Notes: generated by a model not told the origin, from the letters alone. Counted from the stretch's first letter, positions 8,099 through 17,121 are shown. The stretch: 64,000 bases of DNA from Hymenobacter glacieicola (GCF_014640315.1 NZ_BMGS01000002.1:1-64000), one strand, 5' to 3'. Made by a program: numbers and translations.

Positions 8099-9016
8099 CT
8101 AGGTGCCCAGGCTAGCGGCTACCCCCGTTAGGTAGGCCGTCAGGATGGTGGCCGCCAGCCGGGCCGTTTGGTTGTCCCGGTCGAAGAGGGGGTTCAGCTC
8201 GACCAGCTCAAACAGCAGTACTTCCGGCTCCTTACCGGCCAGAAATGCGGCTTCCGTGGCCTGACGAGGCGTGAAGCCATCGGCGCTGGGCGCCGATACG
8301 GCGGGCGCATACGCCTCGGCGCAGCCGTCCATATCGAAACTGACAAAGGCCGGCCCCAGGGCCGTGGCGCGGCGGAGCGCCCGCTGCATATAAGTGGTCA
8401 TGCCATCCTGTTGCACGTGGGCCAGGGGCACGATGGTGGCCTGCTGCTGGTGCAAAAAATCAATGTCTTCCCGGGTATTCAGGTTGGAGTGCAGCCCAAT
8501 TTCAGTGAACCGCTCCCCGGCCAGCACCTCCTCGCGCAGGAGCTTGCCGAAGGGTGTGCCGCTGCTGAGCACACCCGGCCGGTCCTTCACGTCGGCGTGG
8601 GCATCCAGGTTGATGCCGCCCACCGAAGCCCCGGCAGTAGCATCGCGCAGGCCCCGCACCGTGCTGTAGGTACCGTCGTGGGAGCCGCCCAGCACCACTA
8701 CCCTCGGGTACTGGTGAAGCAAGCGCGCCAGCTCGGCCCGGATGGTTTGGTGGTTGGCTTCGTGGTCGGGGGTAGTGCGCAAATCCAGGTTGCCGGCATC
8801 GGCAATGCGCAGGGCTTCCAGGCTCACGTGGTGCTCCAGGTTGTAGGTTTTGTGGTAGCGGCGCAACTCCCGCCGGATGGCTTCCGGGGCGTTGGCGGCC
8901 CCGGCCCGGCCTCCTTCCAGCACGGTGCCAAAGTCGAGGGGAAGTCCAACCAGGCAGACATCGGCCTGGGGCAGCGCGGCGGCGGGCCGAATTAAGTCAC
9001 GGAGGAGGGTGGGCAT
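8099..9016 (-). CDS. hutG: Formimidoylglutamase-like ureohydrolase
   Basis: The product belongs to the arginase/agmatinase fold. Metal ligands are visible: H113 in GGSHDGT, D138, H140 and D142 in LDAHAD, and D228 and D230 in SFDMDG. The last motif reads DMDGCAEAYAP instead of the arginase-like DPVFAP form, which together with hutU in the window favours formimidoylglutamase (formiminoglutamate to glutamate plus formamide). ATG 9016 (MPTLLRDL) gives 305 residues, the usual length; the frame runs further upstream, but those residues are Arg/Pro-rich and overlap the divergent gene's promoter. Arginase or agmatinase activity cannot be excluded. Confidence 0.8.
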   Translation of the reverse strand: MPTLLRDLIRPAAALPQADVCLVGLPLDFGTVLEGGRAGAANAPEAIRRELRRYHKTYNLEHHVSLEALRIADAGNLDLRTTPDHEANHQTIRAELARLLHQYPRVVVLGGSHDGTYSTVRGLRDATAGASVGGINLDAHADVKDRPGVLSSGTPFGKLLREEVLAGERFTEIGLHSNLNTREDIDFLHQQQATIVPLAHVQQDGMTTYMQRALRRATALGPAFVSFDMDGCAEAYAPAVSAPSADGFTPRQATEAAFLAGKEPEVLLFELVELNPLFDRDNQTARLAATILTAYLTGVAASLGT

Positions 9017-9119
9017 AGGCCAAATGTAGGGCCAAACGGGAGCTTCCCGCCCGCCTCGCGCCGGAATTCTTACCTGTCTCCGGGGTACGGTCGGGCGCGG
9101 GGTTCTGGCCGGCACGCGC

Positions 9120-9127
9120 TACCTTGC
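9120..9127 (+). promoter_or_regulatory. -7 element placed 3 bases before a start codon
   Basis: TACCTTGC fits the Bacteroidota -7 pattern with a C in place of the final G. It ends only three bases before the ATG at 9131, so a transcript starting from it would have almost no 5' leader. No clear -33 TTG is present. Confidence 0.35.
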
Positions 9128-9130
9128 GCC

Positions 9131-9568
9131 ATGCTTTATCGTTTGCTTTTGCTGGGGTGCCTGCTGCTGACCGGGGCCACCGGGATGGCCCAGCGGGCCG
9201 CTACTGCGGTTCCTCGCCTCGCGCCCTCCTTTTTTACTACCTATTCCTACCTCTCCTACACCATCCTTGACCGCGGAACCAGCCCCGTGCCCCTGCCGGC
9301 CAAAGGGGTAGGCGGCACGCTCACGCTCCGCCCCGATGGCACCTTCCAGAAACGGCTGACCCTGGCGGCCAACGGCGGCACCATGCGCTTCGACCAGGAC
9401 GGGCGATTTACCTTCGCCGCCGACCGCATCAGCTTTTCCTACACCGATAAAAAAGGCCAGCCCCGCACCGACCAGGGCACGTTTCAGCTGCGCAATGGCC
9501 TGCTTACGCTCGTTATGGCGGGCTACCCCGCCGGCAACCAGAGCACCTACACGCTCCGGCAGCAGTAG
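9131..9568 (+). CDS. Secreted hypothetical protein, lipocalin-like
   Basis: The 145-residue product starts with a signal peptide (MLYRLLLLGCLLLTGATGMAQ). The mature part consists of short beta strands separated by Gly/Asp turns: GGTLTLRPDGTFQKRL, GGTMRFDQDGRFTFA, ISFSYTDKKGQPRTDQGTF. That pattern is typical of small lipocalin-like domains in Bacteroidota that report residual-strand barrels, but no specific family is recognised. It is divergent from hutG, with 114 bases between the start codons. Ribosome binding is unclear because a promoter-like TACCTTGC abuts the start. Confidence 0.65.
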   Translation: MLYRLLLLGCLLLTGATGMAQRAATAVPRLAPSFFTTYSYLSYTILDRGTSPVPLPAKGVGGTLTLRPDGTFQKRLTLAANGGTMRFDQDGRFTFAADRISFSYTDKKGQPRTDQGTFQLRNGLLTLVMAGYPAGNQSTYTLRQQ

Positions 9569-9750
9569 CTGGCCGCTCGGCCGGGCCTTACGCGACGTAC
9601 AAGGCCAGACGAAGCTTTCCGAGCGGCGGCTGACTTGCGAATTTGCCTGCTTCCATGGCCTAACCCGAAGCACGGGCCTTACCAGGAAGCTGCGTTGCGC
9701 CCCGCCGGGGTTTCTGCTAACTTGCGGCCCCTTCGGCCCCACCCGCCGAA

Positions 9751-9788
9751 ATGTCAACTCACTATTTCACCATTTCACCAACTCATAG
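9751..9788. repeat. TTTCACC-type low-complexity intergenic repeat
   Basis: The stretch carries CTCACTATTTCACCATTTC and a further CACCAACTCA. Its reverse complement reads as GGTGAAAT and GTGAG words that recur at 60318-60370, 60427-60455 and 62550-62575. It lies just before yebC. Confidence 0.5.
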
Positions 9789-9792
9789 ATAG

Positions 9793-10527
9793 ATGGGACG
9801 CGCGTTTGAATTCCGCAAAGGCCGCAAAATGAAGCGCTGGGACCGGATGTCCAAAGACTTTACCCGCATCGGCCGGGAAATCGTGATGGCCGTGAAAGAA
9901 TCCGGCCCCAACCCCGATACCAACTCCCGCCTGCGCACGGCCATGCAGAACGCCAAGGGCGTGAACATGCCCAAAGACCGGGTGGAAGCGGCCATTAAGC
10001 GGGCTTCCAGCAAGGAGGAAAAAGACTACCAGGAAGTGGTGTACGAGGGCTACGCGCCCCACGGCGTGGCCATCGTCATCGAAACGGCCACCGACAACCC
10101 CACCCGCACCGTGGCCAACGTGCGCATGTACTTCAACCGCGGCAACGGCGCCCTGGGCACGGCCGGCTCCTCCGACTACACGTTCACCCGCAAGGGCGTG
10201 TTCAAGCTGGCCGCCGAAGGCCTCGACCTTGATGAGCTGGAACTGGAGCTCATTGACGCCGGCGCCGAGGACGTGTACGCCGACCAGGAGGAAGACGAGC
10301 ACGGCAACGTGAAGGACTTCATTGTGGTAGAAACCGCCTTCACCGATTTCGGTCAGATGCAGAAAGCCCTGGAAGAAAAGGGCTTGAACGTAGTATCGGC
10401 CCAGCTGCAGCGGGTAGCCAACACCACCGTTCACCTGGAAGGCGAGCAGTTGGACGAAGTAATGAACCTCATCGAGAAGTTTGAAGAGGACGACGACGTG
10501 CAGGCCGTGTACCACACGCTGGGCTAA
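9793..10527 (+). CDS. YebC/PmpR family protein
   Basis: The 244-residue product matches the YebC/PmpR (TACO1) family along its length: MGRAFEFRKGRKMKRWDRMSK at the N-terminus, the NPDTNSRLRTAMQNAK helix near residue 40, YEGYAPHGVAIVIE near 85 and an acidic C-terminal domain. The family has been described both as transcription regulators and as translation factors acting on proline-rich stalls. It is a stand-alone housekeeping gene here with no obvious operon partner. Length and start are typical. The acidic insert around residues 160-180 (QEEDEHGN) is ordinary for Bacteroidota members. Confidence 0.93.
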   Translation: MGRAFEFRKGRKMKRWDRMSKDFTRIGREIVMAVKESGPNPDTNSRLRTAMQNAKGVNMPKDRVEAAIKRASSKEEKDYQEVVYEGYAPHGVAIVIETATDNPTRTVANVRMYFNRGNGALGTAGSSDYTFTRKGVFKLAAEGLDLDELELELIDAGAEDVYADQEEDEHGNVKDFIVVETAFTDFGQMQKALEEKGLNVVSAQLQRVANTTVHLEGEQLDEVMNLIEKFEEDDDVQAVYHTLG

Positions 10528-10530
10528 CCA

Positions 10531-10564
10531 CGGATTGAAACGGATTTTCCGGATTCCACGGATT
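10531..10564. repeat. Four phased CGGATT direct repeats
   Basis: CGGATT starts at 10531, 10541, 10550 and 10559, a spacing of 9-10 bases, directly after the yebC stop codon. No function is evident. Confidence 0.6.
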
Positions 10565-10580
10565 TTACGGCCGACTGCTG

Positions 10581-10612
10581 GCGGGCTGCTCCGAAAGGGG
10601 CGGCCCGCTTCC
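10581..10612 (+). terminator. Likely yebC terminator
   Basis: GCGGGC (10581) pairs with GCCCGC (10603), with an inner CTCC/GGGG helix and a GAAA loop. The following T run is weak. Confidence 0.5.
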
Positions 10613-10740
10613 GTTGGTTCTTAGGGGAGCCAACCATTTTTTTACCGCGAAAAGGCAACCATGCGCCGGGCCGCTTCATCTGGTAGCACGGCGGCTAGTG
10701 GGGCACCGGGTTACTTGCTTAGTCTTATTTTTTCCTGACG

Positions 10741-11811
10741 ATGATAAAATTCCTGAGTATCCTGCTCTGTATGCTGTTTTCAGGGGGTAGAGCCCTGGCC
10801 CAGCACGCCGAATTAGCGGCTTTGCTCAAGAAGGAAAACGTAGCCGGCATCCAGCTAATTTATTCTAAAAAGGGCGAAACCCGGCAGTACAGCCTAGGGG
10901 TGCGCCGGGCTGGCGCCACGCCGGCCGTTGATGCCCAAACCATTTTTCAGGCGGCTTCGCTGGGGAAAGTGGTGCTGGCCTACACTGCCCTGCGCCTGCA
11001 CGACCAGGGCCGGCTTGACCTGGACCAGCCGTTGCTGCGCTACTACCCCTACCCGCGCCTGCAAAACGAACCCCGCGCCGACCACATCACGGCGCGCATG
11101 GTGCTGGGCCATACCACCGGCCTGCCCAACTGGGCGGGCTACCCACTGGCCGAAAGCTGGAAAACCTCGGCGCTCCACCTGAATTTTGCCCCCGACAGCT
11201 GCTGGAGCTACTCGGGTGAAGGGTACGTGTTCTTGCAGAAAACCCTGGAGCACCTAACCGGCAAATCCTTGGAGCAGCTGGCGCAGCAGGAAGTTTTCGG
11301 CCCCCTGAAGATGCCAAACAGCAGCTTTACCTGGCAGCCGCGCTTCGACAACAACGCGGCTTTCGGCCACGACCAAGCCGGGCAACCCACCGAAATCAAG
11401 CGGTTTACGGAAGCCAATGGCGGCTTCAGCCTGCTCACCACGGCCCCCGACTACCACCGGTTTCTGCAGGCTATTTTGCACGGAAAGGGCCTGCGACCAG
11501 CCACGGCTAAGCTGCTTGTTGCCCCGGCCAACGCGGCCAACCGCTGCACTACGCCGCTCAGTCCTACCGACGCCCGCATTGCCTGGGCTTGTGGCGTGGG
11601 CCTGGCCACCACCAGCCACGGCCCCGCCCAGTGGCACTGGGGCGACAATGGCGACTTTCGCGGCTTTTTCATGACCTTTCCCGATACCAAGGAAACCCTG
11701 CTTTTCCTGACCAACAGCGCCAACGGCCTCCGCCTCACCGACGATGTGCTGCGTTTGTTCGTAGGTCCTGGCCAGTACCAGGCCATGCAATGGCTGGCGG
11801 AGGAGAAGTAA
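10741..11811 (+). CDS. Secreted serine hydrolase of the beta-lactamase/class C fold
   Basis: The 356-residue product has a signal peptide (MIKFLSILLCMLFSGGRALA) and the class C beta-lactamase/esterase fold. The nucleophile motif SxxK is S73-L-G-K76 in FQAASLGKVV. The second motif appears as YSGEGY, a variant of YxN found in esterase-type members, and the late HWGDNGDFRG segment occupies the KTG position. These changes are more typical of EstB-like esterases or D-aminopeptidase-like enzymes than of true beta-lactamases. The gene stands alone with no regulator next to it. Its substrate cannot be told from sequence. Confidence 0.8.
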   Translation: MIKFLSILLCMLFSGGRALAQHAELAALLKKENVAGIQLIYSKKGETRQYSLGVRRAGATPAVDAQTIFQAASLGKVVLAYTALRLHDQGRLDLDQPLLRYYPYPRLQNEPRADHITARMVLGHTTGLPNWAGYPLAESWKTSALHLNFAPDSCWSYSGEGYVFLQKTLEHLTGKSLEQLAQQEVFGPLKMPNSSFTWQPRFDNNAAFGHDQAGQPTEIKRFTEANGGFSLLTTAPDYHRFLQAILHGKGLRPATAKLLVAPANAANRCTTPLSPTDARIAWACGVGLATTSHGPAQWHWGDNGDFRGFFMTFPDTKETLLFLTNSANGLRLTDDVLRLFVGPGQYQAMQWLAEEK

Positions 11812-11990
11812 TAGCGGAGGAGCCGCGCACTACAGCTGTGTATCCCAGCGGCGGGAATAGGCACGCGGCATTTGGTCACGGCATTACTTACGGGCGCTTG
11901 ATTTGCTAGCGCCGTAGGTATTAAGGTAACCTTATCCGGCAAGTTCCTGTCTACAGATTTTGGCTACTCTTCATCTACTACTTCTCTCCC

Positions 11991-12338
11991 ATGCCCATTG
12001 CCTATAAGCCCCTGTTCCTGCTCGAAGCCGAGGATTTTTCTCTACTAGAAATCAAAGCCCTGGACGTGCAGAGCGACGACCCGGCCCAGCTGTATTTCTG
12101 GTTTCAATTCGACAAGGCCAGCCACCACCTGGAAAAGCTGGAGTTTGTGTCCATGTCCGAGAACGGAACGGAGCAGCAGCGGGAGTTCCGGCAGGGGCAG
12201 TTGGCTTTTAACCATCGCAGCGGCACCTACACCGCGCAAGCCGCTACCTCCCCCCGGGCGGAGCTACAGGTAAAGCCCACCGATTCGGTGCCTGCGGAGC
12301 TGGACGAGGCCATCCAGCGCTACTTCGTGGCCGGCTGA
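11991..12338 (+). CDS. Hypothetical protein, 115 residues
   Basis: The product starts MPIAYKPLFLLEAEDFSLLE and is mostly polar, with alternating strand-like segments (PAQLYFWFQFDKA, KLEFVSMSENGTEQQ). It has no signal peptide or membrane segment, so it is probably cytoplasmic. GC content and codon use match its neighbours. No family is recognised. The gene is flanked by a serine hydrolase and rluF without tight spacing, so no operon link is suggested. Confidence 0.6.
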   Translation: MPIAYKPLFLLEAEDFSLLEIKALDVQSDDPAQLYFWFQFDKASHHLEKLEFVSMSENGTEQQREFRQGQLAFNHRSGTYTAQAATSPRAELQVKPTDSVPAELDEAIQRYFVAG

Positions 12339-12400
12339 TGGCCGGAGCGGTTACCGGCGGTTCTTTGGGGTAGGAAGCCGGGGTTCACTTACTTCCGCCG

Positions 12401-12408
12401 TATCTTTG
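12401..12408 (+). promoter_or_regulatory. -7 element before the pseudouridine synthase gene
   Basis: TATCTTTG matches the Bacteroidota -7 consensus TAnnTTTG and lies 65 bases before the ATG at 12473. No well-placed TTG -33 element was found. Confidence 0.45.
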
Positions 12409-12472
12409 TGGTCCGCCCGGCTGGTTTGCCGGGGCGGACTATTTCTGTTTTTGCCCTCAACATCCGTTGCTC

Positions 12473-13612
12473 ATGCCTACTCGTCTCAATAAATACATCA
12501 GCGAAAGCGGCGTCTGCTCCCGCCGGGAGGCCGACCGCTTTATCGAGCAGGGCAACGTGTTGATCAACGGCAAACGGGCCAACATCGGCGACCAGGTAAC
12601 CAGCAAAGACCGGGTGTCGGTGAACGGCAACCTCATTGAGCCGCGGGCCGAGGAAGATGCCGTGTACATTGCCTACAACAAGCCGCCGGGCATTATTTCT
12701 ACCACCGATACTGGCATCAAGGACAACATTATCCGGGCCATTAAGCACTCGGTGCGCATCTTCCCCATCGGCCGCCTCGACCGGGATTCGCAGGGCTTGA
12801 TTCTGCTCACCAGCAACGGCGACATTGTCAACAAGATTCTGCGCGCCGGCAACAAGCACGAGAAGGAATACATTGTGATGGTCGACAAGCCCATCAACGA
12901 CCTGTTTATTGAGGGCATGGCCAACGGCGTCCCGATTGGGGGCACCATGACCCAGCCCTGCAAAGTAACCAAGGAAACACCCTACATCTTCCGCATTATT
13001 CTGGTGCAAGGCCTCAACCGCCAGATCCGGCGCATGTGCGAGTACTTCGGCTACGAGGTAGTGCAGTTGGAGCGCATCCGGGTAATGAACATTAACGTGA
13101 AGGGCCTGGGCGTGGGCGAATGGCGGGAGCTGAAGGAGAAGGAGCTGAAAGTGCTGATGGAGATGATCAAGGACTCCGACGGCACCGATGACGGCTCCTC
13201 GCCCCGGCGGCGCAAGCGCCCTTCCTCCGCCGAGTTCTGGGCCGACCGTCCGGCGCGCAAAGGCACTGCCCCCAAAAGCCCCTCGGATGCTCCCGGCCGC
13301 GCCAAACCAGCCGGCGCCTGGGTGGAAAAGCCTACTGGCAAACGGGCCGCCGGGCGGCCCGCTCCGGCTTCTACGGCCCCCACGGAGTGGCCCACCGGTC
13401 CGGGCCGCCCCGCCGGGCCCGCCACCGGCGTCCGGCCCGATGGCCCTGGTTTTGGGAAAGCCAGCCGCCCGGCCGGGGCCCGCACCGGAGCCGGCACTCG
13501 TCCGCGCGGCCTGGCCCCCGGCAAAGGCCCGAAAGGAACGGATGGCCCGCCGAAAGGCAAAACCAGCAGCCGCGGCACCCGGGGTGCCAGCCGCCCCGGA
13601 AAACGCTCCTAA
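12473..13612 (+). CDS. rluF: 23S rRNA pseudouridine synthase, RluF type, with long basic tail
   Basis: An S4 RNA-binding domain (residues 1-50, [20 protein letters not shown]) is followed by the RsuA/RluB/RluF catalytic domain with [10 protein letters not shown] at 100-109; D103 is the catalytic aspartate. [17 protein letters not shown] near 183 is characteristic of RluF, which modifies U2604 of 23S rRNA in E. coli. The catalytic part ends near residue 235. About 140 further residues are rich in Pro, Ala, Gly, Arg and Lys with [18 protein letters not shown] segments, probably disordered and RNA-binding. ATG 12473 is preferred over a TTG six bases upstream. A perfect terminator follows. Confidence 0.9.
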   Translation: MPTRLNKYISESGVCSRREADRFIEQGNVLINGKRANIGDQVTSKDRVSVNGNLIEPRAEEDAVYIAYNKPPGIISTTDTGIKDNIIRAIKHSVRIFPIGRLDRDSQGLILLTSNGDIVNKILRAGNKHEKEYIVMVDKPINDLFIEGMANGVPIGGTMTQPCKVTKETPYIFRIILVQGLNRQIRRMCEYFGYEVVQLERIRVMNINVKGLGVGEWRELKEKELKVLMEMIKDSDGTDDGSSPRRRKRPSSAEFWADRPARKGTAPKSPSDAPGRAKPAGAWVEKPTGKRAAGRPAPASTAPTEWPTGPGRPAGPATGVRPDGPGFGKASRPAGARTGAGTRPRGLAPGKGPKGTDGPPKGKTSSRGTRGASRPGKRS

Positions 13613-14017
13613 ACCAGCACGCAACCCCTCTGAAAAAGAGGAAGCCGTTTCCTTGCAGGAAACGGCTTCCTCTTTTTCAGCGAAACTGCTACGCTCAACC
13701 GGTCTAGTGAGCCTCTTTACAAAGTCTGATTTTCGGGTTTTCACCAGGTAAGTTCTGCCACCTGGTATTGACAAAGCTGCGCTAACTTCTGCGGGCTACA
13801 CTTGCGCATTAGCTTGTTTTCCGGACTGATTTCGCACTTTTCATGAAAAATACAGCCGGCGGGCACCCAGCGCGCAACACAGGTAGGCGGCTCAGAATCA
13901 GGATTGGGCGAAAAGTCTGACGAGGGTGATAATTCGGTGGACAGGCTGGTGAGCACCCGCTACGTTTGGGCAGTCGGGTTTACCAAACCAACCTTATCCA
14001 CCCGGCGCCTTCCTGAG
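13613..14017. other. Intergenic region between rluF and the YiaA-like gene
   Basis: Besides the rluF terminator at 13630, this 405-base gap holds no convincing gene. A minus-strand 71-codon frame (13741-13956) codes five Cys residues, including CIFHEKC, but has no ribosome binding site that stands out and is left unannotated. Confidence 0.5.
13630..13680. terminator. Terminator of rluF
   Basis: A perfect 23-bp stem (13630-13652 with 13658-13680) encloses a 5-base loop. The outer arms are A-rich and T-rich, so the hairpin can end transcription in both directions. Confidence 0.92.
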
Positions 14018-14437
14018 ATGAACACGAAACCCTCCAATGCCTTCATTGCCGCTTCCTGGGTAGCCCTGCTGGTGGGGTTCTGCGCTTTTATCATTGGCCT
14101 GTGGAACGCGCAAATGCCGCTGAACGAGAAAGGCTATTATTTCACCGTGCTCATGTACGGCCTGTTCGCGGCCATTTCCCTGCAAAAATCAGTGCGCGAC
14201 CAGCTGGAAGGCATTCCCGTGACGGGCATTTACTACGGGCTGAGCTGGTTTTCCGTCCTGCTGACGCTGGTGCTGCTCACCGTGGGCCTGTGGAATGCTA
14301 CCCTGACTCTGAGCGAGAAAGGGTTCTACGCCATGTCGTTCGGGCTGAGCTTGTTCGCGGCCATTGCCGTGCAGAAAAACACCCGCGACGCCCGGGCCGG
14401 CGGCCCTACCCCGGAACCCGCTCCCAACCTCAGCTAG
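14018..14437 (+). CDS. YiaA/YiaB-type inner membrane protein
   Basis: The 139-residue product contains two tandem copies of the YiaAB domain. The first (about residues 10-60) reads [21 protein letters not shown] and the second (about 75-125) [19 protein letters not shown]. Each copy has two membrane spans, giving four in all. The conserved GLWNA and EKG words mark both copies. In E. coli YiaA is a four-span inner membrane protein of unknown role. The frame extends to 13904, but ATG 14018 (MNTKPSN) begins just before the first span. No operon partner is evident. Confidence 0.85.
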   Translation: MNTKPSNAFIAASWVALLVGFCAFIIGLWNAQMPLNEKGYYFTVLMYGLFAAISLQKSVRDQLEGIPVTGIYYGLSWFSVLLTLVLLTVGLWNATLTLSEKGFYAMSFGLSLFAAIAVQKNTRDARAGGPTPEPAPNLS

Positions 14438-14448
14438 CCGCCGAGCGG

Positions 14449-14478
14449 TTGCGGGTTGGGCAAGGGCCATTATCTTGG
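14449..14478 (+). promoter_or_regulatory. Bacteroidota promoter of the acetyltransferase gene
   Basis: TTG at 14449-14451 and TATCTTGG at 14471-14478 are separated by 19 bases, the spacing expected between the -33 and -7 elements of Bacteroidota promoters. A transcript would start about 30 bases before the ATG at 14515. This is the best complete promoter match seen in the window. Confidence 0.55.
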
Positions 14479-14514
14479 TGAAGCGGGCGCCGTTGCAGAC
14501 CCCGCTCCTACCTC

Positions 14515-15081
14515 ATGGCTCCAACCGAAAAACAACAGATGCTGGCCGGCGAGCTGTACCAGGCCAACGACCCCGAGCTGACCGCTGAGCGCCTACAAGC
14601 CAAGCAGCTCTGCCACCGCTACAACCAGGAGCCCGTGCAGCTCAACAAGCAGGTACTGGCCGAGCTCCTGGGCTACGAAACCGACGCGCACCTGGAGGCA
14701 CCCTTCCGCTGCGACTACGGCTACAACATCCGCCTGGGCCGGAATTGCTACGCCAATTACAACCTCACCATCCTCGACTGTGCCCCCGTCAGCATTGGCG
14801 ACAATGTCTTCATTGCCCCCAACGTGGTGTTATCGACGGCCGGGCACCCCGTGGAAGCGCAAGCGCGCATCGCGGGCTGGGAATTTGCCCGCCCCATTAC
14901 CATCGGCGACAATGTGTGGCTGGGCGCGGGCGTGCTCGTGATGCCCGGCGTAAGCATTGGCGCGGGCACTACTATCGGGGCGGGTAGCGTCGTGACGCGA
15001 GATATTCCGGCGGGAGTAGTAGCGGCAGGCAATCCGTGCCGGGTGCTGCGGGAAGTGGCTGCGCGGGAATCTTATGAATAA
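14515..15081 (+). CDS. maa: Maltose/galactoside O-acetyltransferase family protein
   Basis: The 188-residue enzyme belongs to the Maa/LacA/NodL family, which moves acetyl groups from acetyl-CoA to sugar hydroxyls in the cytoplasm. An N-terminal helical Maa domain (MLAGELYQANDPEL to NQEPV) precedes a left-handed beta helix of hexapeptide repeats (VSIGDNVFIAPNVV, ITIGDNVWLGAGVLVMPGVS, IGAGTTIGAGSVV). The catalytic His is in STAGHPVE. Length and order are typical. The next gene starts inside its last codons. The true acceptor sugar is unknown. Confidence 0.9.
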   Translation: MAPTEKQQMLAGELYQANDPELTAERLQAKQLCHRYNQEPVQLNKQVLAELLGYETDAHLEAPFRCDYGYNIRLGRNCYANYNLTILDCAPVSIGDNVFIAPNVVLSTAGHPVEAQARIAGWEFARPITIGDNVWLGAGVLVMPGVSIGAGTTIGAGSVVTRDIPAGVVAAGNPCRVLREVAARESYE

Positions 15082-15787
15082 TCTCGTAACGTCTGCGCTT
15101 GCAGAAGTATATCGGCAGTTTTCTCGTTACCGCCTTCATCAACTGCCGGATGCGTGTCCCTGCTGCATTACTCTGGCAGAGAATACGATTTTGTGGATGG
15201 TGCCTTTGCCAGAGCTTTCGGAGCAGCAATTAAGGCGTTATGCCTTCAAAGCTATGACCACGTGGGGCAACACCAATGATTTCCGGTATTTCCTACCCCG
15301 GCTGCTAGAGTTGGTCATACAGCCGGAATCAGAAATTGATAAAGAAGTTTTCTTTGGCAAAATAATACAAGCAGGATGGGCAGCGTGGCCGACGGCAGAC
15401 CGGGAAGCGGTCCGCATTTTTATACGAGCCTGGTGGTCACATCATATTCAGCACGAGTGCTTTTTTGAGAATGAGCTGCTTGCTGGGCTGATAGCCTTGC
15501 TAGGTAGTTTGGACCCACTGTTAGCTACCTGGAAAATCTCTTTTGCTAACTGGAGTTTCGAAAATCTGATTAACCTAGTGGAATATGTTGAGGTAGCACA
15601 GTCAGCTTTACAGCGAATTGTCCCGGATGAAGCCCTAGCTACTACTAGCGGTAAGCAACTGAATCTTTGGCTTATTGCGCAGCTCTCGATACTGGAACAG
15701 GGCTTCTTTCATTACGCATCCGTTAATCCTGACTTTGCTCAGCGCGTCAGCCGAGCCTATACCATAGTTGCAGCCTTGCCTGCGTGA
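15074..15787 (+). CDS. Hypothetical protein overlapping the acetyltransferase gene
   Basis: The 237-residue product begins eight bases before the maa stop ends, an overlap that suggests translational coupling. It has no signal peptide. DACPCCI near residue 27 is a Cys-rich word, and the rest looks helical with many aromatic residues ([39 protein letters not shown]). Codon use is visibly AT-richer than that of maa and bioB on either side, so recent acquisition is possible. No family is recognised. A cytoplasmic alpha-helical protein is the most that can be said. Confidence 0.7.
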   Translation: MNNLVTSALAEVYRQFSRYRLHQLPDACPCCITLAENTILWMVPLPELSEQQLRRYAFKAMTTWGNTNDFRYFLPRLLELVIQPESEIDKEVFFGKIIQAGWAAWPTADREAVRIFIRAWWSHHIQHECFFENELLAGLIALLGSLDPLLATWKISFANWSFENLINLVEYVEVAQSALQRIVPDEALATTSGKQLNLWLIAQLSILEQGFFHYASVNPDFAQRVSRAYTIVAALPA

Positions 15788-15939
15788 GACGATACGTTGC
15801 AACTGAATGGCAGCTGCTTCATCTTTCAGAATGTACTTCTCGTGTATCTTGCGGCCCGCAACGTAGCTTTAGCGGCCTTGCGGGCTGCTTTGCCGGAGCC
15901 CACCCCTACCTAAATTCAGAACCGACTTCTTCCCGCCCC

Positions 15940-16950
15940 ATGCTGATTCGTACCGACTGGACCCTTGACGAAGTAAAAGCCATTTACAACCAGCCCGTGC
16001 TGGAGCTGGTTACCCAGGCTGCCGCCATCCACGCTGAAACCCAGGCAACCGGCGAAGTGCAGGTGTGCACCCTGCTGAGCGTGAAAACCGGCGGCTGCCC
16101 CGAGGATTGCGCTTACTGCCCCCAGGCAGCCCGCTACCACACCGGTGTGCAGGCCCACAAGCTTCTGCCCGACGCCGAAGTGCTGGCCGCCGCCCAGCGC
16201 GCCAAAGAGGGCGGCAGCACCCGCTTCTGCATGGGCGCCGCCTGGCGCGAAGTCCGCGACAACCGCGACTTCGACCGGGTGCTGAACATGGTAACGGAGG
16301 TCAACAACATCGGGCTGGAAGTGTGCTGCACCCTGGGCATGCTGAACGAGTACCAGGCCGAGCGCCTCAAGGAAGCGGGCCTCTACGCCTACAACCACAA
16401 CCTGGATACCAGCGCCGAGCACTACTCCGAAATCATTACTACCCGTACCTACGACGACCGGCTCAACACCCTGGAGCACGTGCGCAAAGCCGGTATTTCG
16501 GTGTGCTCGGGCGGCATCATCGGCCTGGGCGAAACCGACGAGGACCGCATTGCCATGCTGCACACGCTGGCCACCCTGCCCGCCCACCCCGAGTCGGTGC
16601 CGGTAAATGCGCTGGTGCCCGTGGAAGGCACGCCCCTGGCCGCTCAGCCCCGCGTGAGCGTGTGGGAAATGCTGCGCATGATTGGCACGGCCCGCATCCT
16701 GATGCCCCGCACCATGGTGCGCCTCTCGGCTGGCCGCCAGGAAATGCCCGTCACGGAGCAGGCCCTCTGCTTCCTGGCCGGCGCCAACTCCATCTTCTCG
16801 GGCGAGAAGCTGCTCACGACCCCCAACCCCGACTTCGACGCCGACAAGCAGATGTTTGCCCTGCTCGGCCTCAAGCCCCGCAAGTCGTTCAAGGATGTGC
16901 CGGAAGGAGCCGTGGTGCTGGGCAAAGAAACTGCCCCGGTAGTAGCCTAA
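15940..16950 (+). CDS. bioB: Biotin synthase
   Basis: BioB is a radical SAM enzyme that inserts sulfur into dethiobiotin. The [4Fe-4S] motif CxxxCxxC is C53-PED-C57-AY-C60. The [2Fe-2S] ligands are represented by Cys in [15 protein letters not shown] and ISVCSGG, and the Arg in RLSAGR completes the set. The 336-residue length from ATG 15940 (MLIRTDW) is typical; the frame runs upstream to 15784 without family resemblance. It heads the cluster bioB-bioF-orphan-bioD-bioA-KAS, all on the plus strand. A large hairpin separates it from bioF. Confidence 0.96.
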   Translation: MLIRTDWTLDEVKAIYNQPVLELVTQAAAIHAETQATGEVQVCTLLSVKTGGCPEDCAYCPQAARYHTGVQAHKLLPDAEVLAAAQRAKEGGSTRFCMGAAWREVRDNRDFDRVLNMVTEVNNIGLEVCCTLGMLNEYQAERLKEAGLYAYNHNLDTSAEHYSEIITTRTYDDRLNTLEHVRKAGISVCSGGIIGLGETDEDRIAMLHTLATLPAHPESVPVNALVPVEGTPLAAQPRVSVWEMLRMIGTARILMPRTMVRLSAGRQEMPVTEQALCFLAGANSIFSGEKLLTTPNPDFDADKQMFALLGLKPRKSFKDVPEGAVVLGKETAPVVA

Positions 16951-16972
16951 ACGGCCATGACCGGAATAATGT

Positions 16973-17077
16973 AGCTGTCATCCTGAGCTGGCGAAGGACC
17001 TGCTCCCAGTAGAATCAGTAGTTCTTACGATTACTATTCTGGTGAGAAAAGTCCTTCACCAGCTCAGGATGACAGCT
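16973..17077. repeat. Palindromic intergenic repeat (GTCATCCTGAG type)
   Basis: Arms 16973-16999 and 17051-17077 pair over 26 of 27 bases around a 51-base loop. The arm word GTCATCCTGAGCTGGCGAAG belongs to the dispersed hairpin family also seen near 30.8, 31.0, 42.4, 45.2 and 48.2 kb. Here it may also end bioB transcripts; a T run follows the right arm. Confidence 0.85.
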
Positions 17078-17121
17078 CTTTTTTACCCGGTTCTTTCTTA
17101 TCCGGTTATCTAATCGATTTT

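Noticed and set aside
10741..11811. Calling the serine hydrolase a true antibiotic beta-lactamase
   Set aside because: SxxK is present, but the YxN and KTG motifs are changed, as in esterase-type members; no ampR-like regulator is near.
12389..13774. 461-codon minus-strand frame opposite rluF
   Set aside because: It mirrors the repetitive Pro/Ala/Gly tail and catalytic part of rluF, runs through the rluF terminator and resembles no protein.
13741..13956. Minus-strand 71-codon frame with five Cys
   Set aside because: No distinct ribosome binding site, no terminator and no recognised motif; cysteine spacing alone is too weak.
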